Source: Streptomyces lilacinus (lineage in GTDB: Bacteria; Actinomycetota; Actinomycetes; Streptomycetales; Streptomycetaceae). Taken from it: a stretch of DNA of 6,797 nt. Numbering within the stretch: the first letter of the stretch is position 1; every line of letters begins with the position of its first letter. The stretch lies in assembly GCA_000715685.1 (NCBI GenBank), contig KL569414.1, positions 111,776 through 118,572 on the forward strand. The letters run 5' to 3'. Shown here piece by piece: positions 1 through 5,911 of this stretch. The notes below the pieces were generated by a model that made no database searches, was not told the DNA's origin, and saw nothing but the letters and a program-made list of their open reading frames with translations. Made by a program: the position numbers and the translations under genes.

Positions 1-13
1 GTATAAGAGACAG
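1..13. other. Nextera/Tn5 mosaic-end adapter remnant (non-genomic)
   Basis: The first 13 bases, GTATAAGAGACAG, equal the last 13 bases of the Tn5 mosaic end used in Nextera libraries (AGATGTGTATAAGAGACAG). Read on the minus strand this is CTGTCTCTTATAC, where the coding strand of the ATP-grasp gene runs into the adapter. Genomic sequence therefore starts at about base 14, and the window begins at an untrimmed contig end. One or two bases at the junction could belong to either side. Confidence 0.93.
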
Positions 14-372
14 GTCGGCGGACGAGGTCGGCGGGCGGCTCCGGACCGGGCTCAGCCCCCGGGCGTCGAGCAGCTCCCGCATCAGCCGTTTGTCCTGCAG
101 CAGGCGCACGGTGTGCAGGGAGTTGCCGGGCACGCCGAGCCGCGCGGCCGCCGCGGCGGCCGGCAGCAGCCCCCGCTCGGTCAGCGACAGCAGACGGCCT
201 CCCCGTCCGCGAGGTCGGCGGCGACCGCGTGGTCGGCCGCGTCCGCGGCCGCCGGCCGCGACTCGCCCGCCGGGTGCACGAAGACGGTCCGTACGCCGAG
301 CGCGCGTGCCGCGCCGACCAGTTGGGGGGTGCCGGCGACGACGCCGACGACCGGTCCGGAGCCGCTGGTCAT
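14..372 (-). CDS. ATP-grasp ligase, N-terminal part; frameshifted as sequenced and cut off by the contig end
   Basis: This is the last gene of the operon in the window. It starts at ATG 372, which overlaps the glutaredoxin stop as ATGA, with a GGAG eight bases upstream. The first 60 residues open with a hydrophobic strand and a Rossmann-like layout (VVGVVAGTPQLVGAARALGV, then VFVHPAGE), as in the N-terminal preATP-grasp domain. In the starting frame the protein stops after 63 residues (181). One frame over, translation continues with LLSLTERGLLPA, LGVPGN, then DKRLMRELLDARGLSPV. This is the typical ATP-grasp order of a TE-type strand, an LGLPG-type loop, then DK..MR and G.P. Restoring one C after codon 60 (plus position about 193/194) joins the two parts into 120 residues. 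The ATP-binding core is missing past base 14. Enzymes of this fold join a carboxylate to an amine through an acyl phosphate, so peptide or amide formation on a phosphonate amino acid is a reasonable inference. Substrate is unknown. Confidence 0.8.
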
Positions 373-671
373 GCGGCGGGCTCCGGCTGCGCCGCCTCGG
401 GCGCCTCGGGGGCCGCGTCGGGGCGCGGCGCGCCGAACCGTTCCTCGAGGTACGCGAGGATGTCGGCGTTCTCGCGGAGCTTTCCGGGGATCACGGTGGC
501 GCCGTCCACCAGGGCGGGGATGAACTTGCTGCCCGTGACGCGGATGAGCTCGTGCCGCTCCTCGCGCGGCTTGGGCACGTTGATGTTGAGGTACGAGACC
601 TGGAGCCGGGTCAGCAGCTCCCGTACGGGTTTGCAGTCCGGACAGGTCTCCCGCTGGAAGAGAACGAGCAT
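369..671 (-). CDS. Glutaredoxin-like small thiol-disulfide protein (CPDC)
   Basis: This is a 100-residue protein. It starts at ATG 671, overlaps the aminotransferase stop by one base (TGATG), and has a strong GAGGAGG seven bases upstream. It has the thioredoxin-fold pattern: a first strand MLVLFQRE, the redox motif CPDC at residues 10-13, then a cis-proline region (KFIPALVDG, residues 49-57) and a closing helix (ENADILAYLEERFG). The family is normally 75-90 residues. The extra C-terminal tail of about 20 residues is rich in Ala, Pro and Glu and is probably disordered. Family members reduce disulfides or glutathione-type mixed disulfides. In actinomycetes, which lack glutathione, the partner would more likely be mycothiol or a protein. 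Its place inside a phosphonate operon suggests it keeps a pathway enzyme reduced or serves a redox step that is not visible here. The ATP-grasp start overlaps its stop by four bases, which points to translational coupling. Confidence 0.9.
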   Translation of the reverse strand: MLVLFQRETCPDCKPVRELLTRLQVSYLNINVPKPREERHELIRVTGSKFIPALVDGATVIPGKLRENADILAYLEERFGAPRPDAAPEAPEAAQPEPAA

Positions 672-1813
672 CAGATTTCCTCCTCGTGGAAGGTGCGGAC
701 GACCTCGCCGACTCCGGCGCCGGGGGTGAAGCGGTGGCCGAGGGCGAGCAGGGACATCTCCAGGGCGCCGACGACCGCGCACAGGTCGAGGGCGTCGGCG
801 GCGCCCACGTGCCCGACCCGGATGAGCTTGCCCTTGAGGTGGGCCTGTCCGCCGGTCATGGTGACGCCGTACTGGGTGGACAGGGTCTTCAGGAGCCGGG
901 AGGTGTCGATGCCCTCCGGGGCGAGCGCCGAGGTGATGACGTGGCTCCTGCGGTGCGGCTCCTGGATGAAGGTGCTGAAGCCCAGGGCGGTCAGGGCCCG
1001 TTGGGCGGCCAGCCCCAGGGCGGCGTGGCGCCCGCGGAAGGCCGGCAGGCCCTCCTCGTCCAGCATCTTCAGCGACTCGTGCAGGCCGAGCAGCAGGGAG
1101 ACCGCGGGGGAGGACGACGACATGGGGTAGAAGTGGCGCAGCCGCTCGAACGACCAGTAGTACGCCGGGCCCGTCGACCGGTCCACGGCGGTCCACGCCT
1201 TGTCCGACAGGGCGATGAAGGCGAGCCCCGGCGGGAGCATGAACCCCTTGTGCGAGGCCGCCAGGACGACGTCCAGGCCCCAGGCGTCCATCTCGAGCGG
1301 GTGCACCAGCAGCCCGCTGATGGCGTCCACGACCACGATCACGTCGGTGTCGCGGAAGATCCGGCCGATCGCCTCGACGTCGTTGAGCGCACCCGTGGAG
1401 GTCTCGCTGTAGACGACGAACGCGCCGCGGATGCCCGGGTGCCGGGCGTAGGCCTCCGCCACCCGTGCCGGGTCGGCGCTGGTGCCCCAGTCGCTCTCCA
1501 CCGTGTGCACGATCAGTCCGTAGCCGTGGCAGATGGACTGGAAGCGCTCGCCGAAGTAGCCGTTGGAGACGACGAGGACCTCGTCGCCGGCGGAGAAGCA
1601 GTTGGCGACGGCGGCCTCCATGGCGCCGGTGCCGGAGGAGGCGATGGTGTAGACGGGGTGGGAGGTGCCGAACAGCGGCGGCAGGCCGTTGTTGATCTCG
1701 TGGATCAGGCCCTCCATCTCCGCCGAGCGGTGGTGGATGATCTCGCGGGCTCCGGCCAGCAGGAGCCGCTGGGGCACCTCGGTCGGGCCGGGGGTGGCCA
1801 GGCGCAGCTTCAC
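671..1813 (-). CDS. Class V PLP-dependent aminotransferase (PhnW / alanine-glyoxylate type)
   Basis: This 380-residue protein is of normal length for the fold-type I, class V family. It starts at GTG 1813, overlaps the YjbQ stop as GTGA, and has AGGAGG eight bases upstream. It opens with LATPGPTEVP, the hallmark N-terminus of the alanine/serine-glyoxylate and 2-aminoethylphosphonate transaminase group. Visible landmarks are the phosphate-binding turn SSGTGAME (59-66), the PLP-ring aspartate in VVVDAISG (D163), the Schiff-base lysine in ASHKGFM (K189), and the substrate-carboxylate arginine in KGKLIRVGHVG (R332). In this operon it could transaminate phosphonoacetaldehyde to 2-aminoethylphosphonate, or aminate the aldol product 2-keto-4-hydroxy-5-phosphonopentanoate. 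The C-terminal half resembles the serine/alanine-glyoxylate branch at least as much as PhnW, so I do not assign the phnW symbol. Family assignment is firm; substrate is inference. Confidence 0.92.
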   Translation of the reverse strand: MKLRLATPGPTEVPQRLLLAGAREIIHHRSAEMEGLIHEINNGLPPLFGTSHPVYTIASSGTGAMEAAVANCFSAGDEVLVVSNGYFGERFQSICHGYGLIVHTVESDWGTSADPARVAEAYARHPGIRGAFVVYSETSTGALNDVEAIGRIFRDTDVIVVVDAISGLLVHPLEMDAWGLDVVLAASHKGFMLPPGLAFIALSDKAWTAVDRSTGPAYYWSFERLRHFYPMSSSSPAVSLLLGLHESLKMLDEEGLPAFRGRHAALGLAAQRALTALGFSTFIQEPHRRSHVITSALAPEGIDTSRLLKTLSTQYGVTMTGGQAHLKGKLIRVGHVGAADALDLCAVVGALEMSLLALGHRFTPGAGVGEVVRTFHEEEI

Positions 1814-2238
1814 TGGGGGTCCTCCTGGGACGGGCGGGGCGGGTCGATCAGGATCCGTCGGGTGGCCGGCTTCAGGTCGAAGTCCAGGAGCACCACCCGG
1901 TGGGAGGGGGACATGCCGAGCTCGCCCCCCAGGAAGGGCACGAGCAGGCTGGTGCCGAGCAGCGACGACTTCAGGTGGGAGAAGCCGTTGGGGTCGCCGG
2001 TCGTCAGCTCGTGCAGGTAGGTGCGCTCGCCGTCGGGGGCCAGGCGCTCCAACGTCCGCAACAGGTCGGTGACGGCGCCCGGTTCGTAGCGCATGACGGT
2101 CAGGCCGACCGTGCTGCCGTGGGCGAAGACCCCGGCGAGGCCGTCCCCGGCACCGTGCGCGCGCAGCCGCTCGGTGATCTCGTCGGTGATGTCGTAGTGG
2201 GCGTTGAGGCCCGCGCTGGGAACGGTCAGCTCGATCAC
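1810..2238 (-). CDS. YjbQ / UPF0047 family protein
   Basis: This 142-residue protein is close to the usual 130-140 of the family. I chose GTG 2238 because it overlaps the kinase stop as GTGA and has GGAGGTGA seven bases upstream; a longer open frame to 2310 only shadows the kinase. Family landmarks are FAHGSTVGLTVMRYEPG (residues 38-54), the second histidine in YLHELT (H76), DPNGFSHLKSSLLGTSLLVPF (residues 82-102, with H88), and the closing strand VVLLDFDLKPATRR. H40, H76 and H88 are candidates for the conserved metal or ligand-binding histidines. The HGST.G.T..EYEPG form is like the archaeal-type subgroup, but the usual glutamate is Arg50 here and the common LGTWQ stretch is replaced by LGMSPSH. 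E. coli YjbQ is known only for weak thiamine-phosphate synthase activity, and the true family function is unsettled. A link to thiamine diphosphate supply for the decarboxylase is possible but speculative. Confidence 0.9.
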   Translation of the reverse strand: MIELTVPSAGLNAHYDITDEITERLRAHGAGDGLAGVFAHGSTVGLTVMRYEPGAVTDLLRTLERLAPDGERTYLHELTTGDPNGFSHLKSSLLGTSLLVPFLGGELGMSPSHRVVLLDFDLKPATRRILIDPPRPSQEDPQ

Positions 2239-3344
2239 GCGACGGTCACCTCCTCGACCGCCCAGGGGATGTTCTCCGCGGTGAGGTCGCCGGGGCCGGT
2301 GAGGGTCCACGCCGGGACCTTCGCCAGCGCCGCCGTGATCCGGCCGCGGCGGGCCGTCTGCGCGGCGCGGCCGTCCGCCACGTAGTGGTGCCAGCCGGCG
2401 TTGGCGCCGTCGAACGCCGACTCGACGTTGGCGTCGAGGCCCGCCGCCAGCGTCGCCGGGTCGGGCGGGCAGGCCGTCAGCACGGTCGCGTCGCCCGGCC
2501 CGATGGCGGGGTGGACGATCGCCGTGACCGGCACGAGCGCGCCGCGCGGCGCGCCGGGGAAGCGCTCCCGGAACCGGACGGGGTCCACCGCGAACTTGCC
2601 GACCGGCGAGAACGCGTGGCCCTCCGCCGGGACGTAGTCGTCGCCGATCCCGGCGATCTCCTTGAGACCGGGGTACTTGGCGACGGTGCCGTAGCCGAGG
2701 TGCGGGTAGTCCGGCCAGCCCATGGCGAGCACCGAGCCGTCCGGCTGCTCGTGCAGCACGGTCTTGTCCCCGCTCATGATCTCGTAGCCGAAGCGCTCCA
2801 CCAGCTCCAGCAGGATGGTGCTCTTCCCCGCGCCCTTCGCCCCCGTGATCAGGACGGCGGTCCCGTCGCGGTGGGCGGCGGTGGCGTGCAGGACGGCGGC
2901 GCCCGCGTTCTCCTGGTCCTTGAGCACGAGGTCCCGCACCAGCTCGACGAGGTCCATGGCGCCGCCGGGCCCGAGCCGTACGTCGACGGTGCGCGCGGCC
3001 CGGTCGAAGACGAACCGGGTGCCGGTCCTGGTCAGTTCCAGGTACTCGCGCCCGTCCATCGTGGCGCGCCGGGCCGGGACGGTGAAGAAGTCGCTCGCGC
3101 TCTTGCGGACGTAGATCTCCTTCCAGGCCGCGCCGGGCGGCGGCAGGTGCCGGTCGGACACCTCCGCCGTGATCCGCAGGGTGGCCAGCGCGGGGGACGC
3201 CGCGTCGCCTCCGGGTCCGACGGTCAGGTGCGAGCCCAGGAACTCCAGTGCCTCACCGATGTCGGCACCGGACTCCCTGCACAACTCCAGCCGCGTGGTG
3301 CCGTAGGACAGGCTCAGCGTCTCCGCGTCGGGTCGCGCGCTCAT
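2235..3344 (-). CDS. HPr kinase/phosphorylase-like P-loop kinase
   Basis: This 369-residue protein starts at ATG 3344, overlaps the PEP mutase stop as ATGA, and has GGAGG seven bases upstream. The N-terminal 145 residues are a family-specific region I do not recognise. The C-terminal half resembles the HprK catalytic domain, which is related to PEP carboxykinase: VLHATAAHRDGTAVLITGAK, then Walker A GAKGAGKST (168-176), then IMSGDKTVL (189-197) where HprK has its Asp-rich loop with a conserved aspartate (D193 here). HprK phosphorylates a serine hydroxyl on HPr. Stand-alone relatives in biosynthetic clusters are thought to phosphorylate peptides or small molecules. There is no HPr gene nearby, so a small-molecule hydroxyl in the phosphonate pathway is a plausible target, for example the 4-hydroxyl of the aldol product before elimination. 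That is inference. The gene is translationally coupled on both sides, which argues that it belongs to the pathway. Confidence 0.85.
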   Translation of the reverse strand: MSARPDAETLSLSYGTTRLELCRESGADIGEALEFLGSHLTVGPGGDAASPALATLRITAEVSDRHLPPPGAAWKEIYVRKSASDFFTVPARRATMDGREYLELTRTGTRFVFDRAARTVDVRLGPGGAMDLVELVRDLVLKDQENAGAAVLHATAAHRDGTAVLITGAKGAGKSTILLELVERFGYEIMSGDKTVLHEQPDGSVLAMGWPDYPHLGYGTVAKYPGLKEIAGIGDDYVPAEGHAFSPVGKFAVDPVRFRERFPGAPRGALVPVTAIVHPAIGPGDATVLTACPPDPATLAAGLDANVESAFDGANAGWHHYVADGRAAQTARRGRITAALAKVPAWTLTGPGDLTAENIPWAVEEVTVA

Positions 3345-4258
3345 CGGCCGGCCTCCGCGAGCTCGCGCCCCAGCGCCTCGTAGTGGGCCTGCCGCTCGAG
3401 CATCTGCGGCACCCGCTGCAGGTCGAAGATCTCCTTCAGCGAGGCGAGCTCGTGCTCCACGTGGTGGGTGGTGCCGTCCTGCATGATCCTGATCAGCGTC
3501 TCCCGCATGGCCCGCAGCGAGCTGCGCAGGGCCTGGTTGGCGTAGATCGCCATGGCGAAGCCGCGCTCCTGCAGCTCGCCGACGGTGACCTGGTTGTAGG
3601 TGGTGGGCACGACGATCACCGGGAGGTCGCCCGTGTAGGCCTCGCGGAAGGCGAAGACCTCGTCCGGGTCGGTCCGCTTGGAGTGGATCAACAGCGCGTC
3701 GGCACCGGCGCGTTCGTAGACCTCGGCCCGCCGCAGCGCCTCGTCCATGCCCAGGCCGGCGATGAGCGCCTCCAGCCGGGCGACGACCACCAGCTCCTCG
3801 CGGACCTCCGTCGCGGCCCTGATCTTGGCCGCGAAGTCGTCGAGCGGGGCCAGGTCCTGATTGCCCTCGACGAAGCTGTTGAGCTTGGGGAACTGCTTGT
3901 CCTCGATGCAGACGCCGGCGATCCCCCGGGCCTCGTACGCCCGCACCATGTGGATGACGTTGTTCACGTTGCCGAAGCCGGAGTCGCAGTCCGCGAGGAC
4001 CGGTCGCTCGACCGCGTTCGCCAGCGCGGCCGCGGCCTCGAGGCAGTCGGGCATCGCGAGGATGTTGGCGTCGGGCACACCGGCGGTGGCGGAGATCTCG
4101 AGGCCGCTGGACCAGATGACGTCGAAGCCGGCCTCCTCGGCGAGGAGGGCGCTCAGGGGGCTGTGGGCCCCCATGGCGCGGGTCAGCCCGGGGGCGCGCA
4201 GGGCCGCGCGCAGCTCCCGCGCGGTGGCGGCCGATGCGGAGGGTCGGGAGACGGTCAT
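3341..4258 (-). CDS. pepM: Phosphoenolpyruvate mutase (phosphonate C-P bond formation)
   Basis: This is the signature enzyme of phosphonate biosynthesis. It rearranges phosphoenolpyruvate to phosphonopyruvate in the cytosol, and the unfavourable equilibrium is pulled forward by the decarboxylase encoded upstream. The 305-residue length fits the isocitrate lyase/PEP mutase superfamily TIM barrel. The diagnostic motif is complete: EDKQFPKLNS at residues 119-128. This EDK.FPK.NS pattern separates PEP mutase from oxaloacetate hydrolases and methylisocitrate lyases. Other active-site pieces are WSSGLEISATAG (49-60) for PEP binding and the Mg-binding ADCDSGFGN (89-97). The start at ATG 4258 overlaps the aldolase stop as ATGA, with a modest GAAGGG upstream. 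An open frame running to 4274 in another frame is a shadow. The gene sits fourth in the operon rather than first. Confidence 0.98.
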   Translation of the reverse strand: MTVSRPSASAATARELRAALRAPGLTRAMGAHSPLSALLAEEAGFDVIWSSGLEISATAGVPDANILAMPDCLEAAAALANAVERPVLADCDSGFGNVNNVIHMVRAYEARGIAGVCIEDKQFPKLNSFVEGNQDLAPLDDFAAKIRAATEVREELVVVARLEALIAGLGMDEALRRAEVYERAGADALLIHSKRTDPDEVFAFREAYTGDLPVIVVPTTYNQVTVGELQERGFAMAIYANQALRSSLRAMRETLIRIMQDGTTHHVEHELASLKEIFDLQRVPQMLERQAHYEALGRELAEAGR

Positions 4259-5262
4259 GCGGGAAGCCCTTCACTCATGTCCTGGCACACACGCTCGATC
4301 ACGTCGTCGAGGACCTTGCGCGGGCGGTCCGCGCCGATCCGGCGGCCGACCTCCCACGGGTCCAGGCCGTACCGGGCGGCGGCCTTCTCGAGGCGGTCCT
4401 GGTAGTAGAAGTGGTGGTCGTTGATGCCGGCCGCGATCTCGGCCCGGCGCACGGTCATGGGACGCGGCAGGACCCGCTCCGCCACGTACTCGGCCGCCTC
4501 GCACACCGCGGGCAGGTCCGTGTGCGTCTCGTAGGCGGGCCAGGCGGTCAGGAAGGCCGCCGCCTGCTCGGTCGCGAGGTTCCCCGCGCCCCGGGCCATC
4601 GCGCACAGCGACGCGTCCAGCCAGCCGGCACCGGCGTCCAGGGCGGCCAGCGCGTTGGCGGCCGCCAGGCCGAGGTTGTTGTGCGCGTGGATGCCGATCG
4701 GGCAGTCCAGCCGCTCGACGAGGAGCTCGACGCGCTCGCGCACGCCGTCCGGGGTGAGCGCGCCGAAGGAGTCGGCGACGTACATCACGTCGGGCGTCTC
4801 GGCGGCCACCGTCGCCGCGACGGACGCCAGTTCGGGCAGGTCGGCGTAGCTGACCGCCATCAGGTTGACGCTGGTGCGCAGGCCCAGGGAGCGCGCGGCC
4901 CGGACGTACTCCGGCACGCCGTCGATGTTCCAGGGGTACGCCGCGACGCGGACCATGGAGACCGGGCTGTCGGGCAGGTCGTCCAGCGCGGTGACGGGGC
5001 AGACGGTGGGCACGACCATGACGGCCAGTTCGGCGTGGTCCGTGGCCGGCAGCGCGGCGAGGTATTCCGGGGTGCAGTGCGCGGACGGTCCCGCCGTGGC
5101 GCTGCTCCGGCTTCCGGAACCGCCGCGGTAGCCGACCTCGATGACGTCGACGCGTGCCGCGTCGAGGCCGGCGACGATGGTCCGTACGTCGGTGGGGGTG
5201 AACTGCCAGTCGTTCTGGTTGCCCCCGTCGCGCAGGGTGCAGTCCAGCAGGATCGGTTTCAC
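4255..5262 (-). CDS. DRE-TIM metal-dependent aldolase (4-hydroxy-2-oxovalerate aldolase / RhiG-like)
   Basis: This 335-residue protein belongs to the HMGL-like DRE-TIM metallolyases. The start is GTG 5262, overlapping the decarboxylase beta stop as GTGA, with an excellent AAAGGAGGA upstream; the longer frame to 5454 shadows the previous gene. Landmarks are the catalytic and metal-binding LDCTLRDGG (6-14, with R11 and D12), the metal-binding HAH in GIHAHNNLGLA (H192, H194), and the GAGNLATE loop (225-232) typical of the MhpE group. The C-terminus (GINDHHFYYQDRLEKAA) is a family extension. MhpE-type enzymes add pyruvate enolate to an aldehyde. In rhizocticin biosynthesis the homologous RhiG condenses phosphonoacetaldehyde with oxaloacetate. 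Since this gene lies between the genes that make phosphonoacetaldehyde, the same aldehyde is the obvious acceptor and a five-carbon phosphono keto acid the likely product. It is not of the citrate-synthase or FrbC (phosphonomethylmalate synthase) type as far as I can tell by eye. Related aldolases also occur in surface-polysaccharide clusters. Confidence 0.88.
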   Translation of the reverse strand: MKPILLDCTLRDGGNQNDWQFTPTDVRTIVAGLDAARVDVIEVGYRGGSGSRSSATAGPSAHCTPEYLAALPATDHAELAVMVVPTVCPVTALDDLPDSPVSMVRVAAYPWNIDGVPEYVRAARSLGLRTSVNLMAVSYADLPELASVAATVAAETPDVMYVADSFGALTPDGVRERVELLVERLDCPIGIHAHNNLGLAAANALAALDAGAGWLDASLCAMARGAGNLATEQAAAFLTAWPAYETHTDLPAVCEAAEYVAERVLPRPMTVRRAEIAAGINDHHFYYQDRLEKAAARYGLDPWEVGRRIGADRPRKVLDDVIERVCQDMSEGLPA

Positions 5263-5909
5263 GCGTTCCTCCTTTCGGCGCCCGCCGGGACGCGGTTGTC
5301 GGCCGGGACGGGGCTGTCGGCCGGGACGGGCGTGTCCGCCGCGACGCCGGTGTCCGCCGTGACGCTGACGCCGATCTCCGTCCGGAAGCGGGAGACCAGC
5401 TCCTGGGGGGTCAGGGCGACCCGCCGTCCGGCCGCGTGGTCGCGCGGCCGGCACGGGACGTGCACCAGCGCGGGCGTGCGGGTGAGGTCGAGGGTCGCCA
5501 GCTCGTCGAGGGTCTCCACGCGGTGGGCCGCGGCGTAGCCGGCGGCCAGGGCGAGGGCGACCGGGTCGCCGAGGGCGGCCGTCCGCTGCCCGCCCGTGCT
5601 CTCGTGGGCGCCGTTGTCCAGGACGACGTGCACCAGGTCCGGCCGGTGCTCGGCGATCATCGGCAGGCAGCCGAGGTTCATGGCGAACGAGCCGTCGCCG
5701 TCGAAGACCACCACCCGGCGGTCCGGGTCGGCCAGCGCGATGCCGAGGCCGATGGGGCCGGCCATGCCCATGGAGCCCACCAGGTAGAAGTTCCGGGCGC
5801 GGTCGGCGATGTTGTACACGTCGCGGGTGATGTACCCGCAGGTCGTCACGGTCAGGGCCGACGGGTCCCGGGCCAGGACCGCCGTGATCGCCTCGCGGAT
5901 GTCGAGCAC
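5259..5909 (-). CDS. ppd: Phosphonopyruvate decarboxylase, beta subunit (TPP-binding half)
   Basis: This 216-residue protein corresponds to the C-terminal half of a single-chain phosphonopyruvate decarboxylase. The thiamine diphosphate motif is intact: GDGSFAMN (71-78), 25 residues, then LDNGAHESTGGQ (97-108). The N-terminal TTCGYITRDVYNIADRARNF and LVGSMGMAGPIGLGIALA are typical of the phosphonopyruvate/sulfopyruvate decarboxylase group. I chose GTG 5909, two bases after the alpha stop (TGACCGTG), with AAGGAAGGGG upstream; a CTG at 5915 overlapping that stop is a less likely alternative. With the alpha subunit it converts phosphonopyruvate to phosphonoacetaldehyde and CO2, using TPP and Mg. 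The conserved domain ends near residue 180. It is followed by a low-complexity tail made of five hexapeptide units (SVTADT, GVAADT, PVPADS, PVPADN, RVPAGA; 182-211), which I do not know from the family. Sulfopyruvate decarboxylase ComE is the nearest alternative; PEP mutase nearby decides for the phosphonate substrate. Confidence 0.93.
   Translation of the reverse strand: MLDIREAITAVLARDPSALTVTTCGYITRDVYNIADRARNFYLVGSMGMAGPIGLGIALADPDRRVVVFDGDGSFAMNLGCLPMIAEHRPDLVHVVLDNGAHESTGGQRTAALGDPVALALAAGYAAAHRVETLDELATLDLTRTPALVHVPCRPRDHAAGRRVALTPQELVSRFRTEIGVSVTADTGVAADTPVPADSPVPADNRVPAGAERRNA
5278..5367. repeat. 18-bp imperfect tandem repeat, about five units, in the decarboxylase beta 3' end
   Basis: Units on the plus strand start at 5278, 5296, 5314, 5332 and 5350. 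The best pair is TTGTCGGCCGGGACGGGG and CTGTCGGCCGGGACGGGC, which differ at two of 18 bases. The units at 5332 and 5350 share GTGTCCGCCG.GACGC.G, and the unit at 5278 is the most diverged. The period keeps the reading frame and encodes the [P/G/S/R]V[P/A/T]A[D/G][S/T/N/A] hexapeptides at the protein's C-terminus. This looks like recent slippage expansion, and the unit number may differ between strains or be misassembled. Confidence 0.85.
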
Positions 5910-5911
5910 GG

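Noticed and set aside
1..372. A genuine 63-residue small protein at 181-372
   Set aside because: The other frame continues ATP-grasp homology from the same point, so the short product is best explained by a one-base deletion.
686..2020. Long plus-strand open frame of 444 codons
   Set aside because: It lies opposite the aminotransferase and YjbQ genes, has low-complexity Gly/Arg/Val-rich sequence with no domain, and is a typical antisense shadow in high-GC DNA. The same applies to the plus-strand frames 90-1130, 2385-3383, 3248-4405, 4234-5538 and 5436-6137.
3341..4258. Methylisocitrate lyase or oxaloacetate hydrolase
   Set aside because: The EDKQFPKLNS motif is diagnostic of PEP mutase and absent from those enzymes.
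2235..4274. Single 679-codon minus frame spanning kinase and PEP mutase
   Set aside because: The part above 3344 is an out-of-frame reading of the PEP mutase gene. Kinase sequence starts at the ATG that overlaps the PEP mutase stop.
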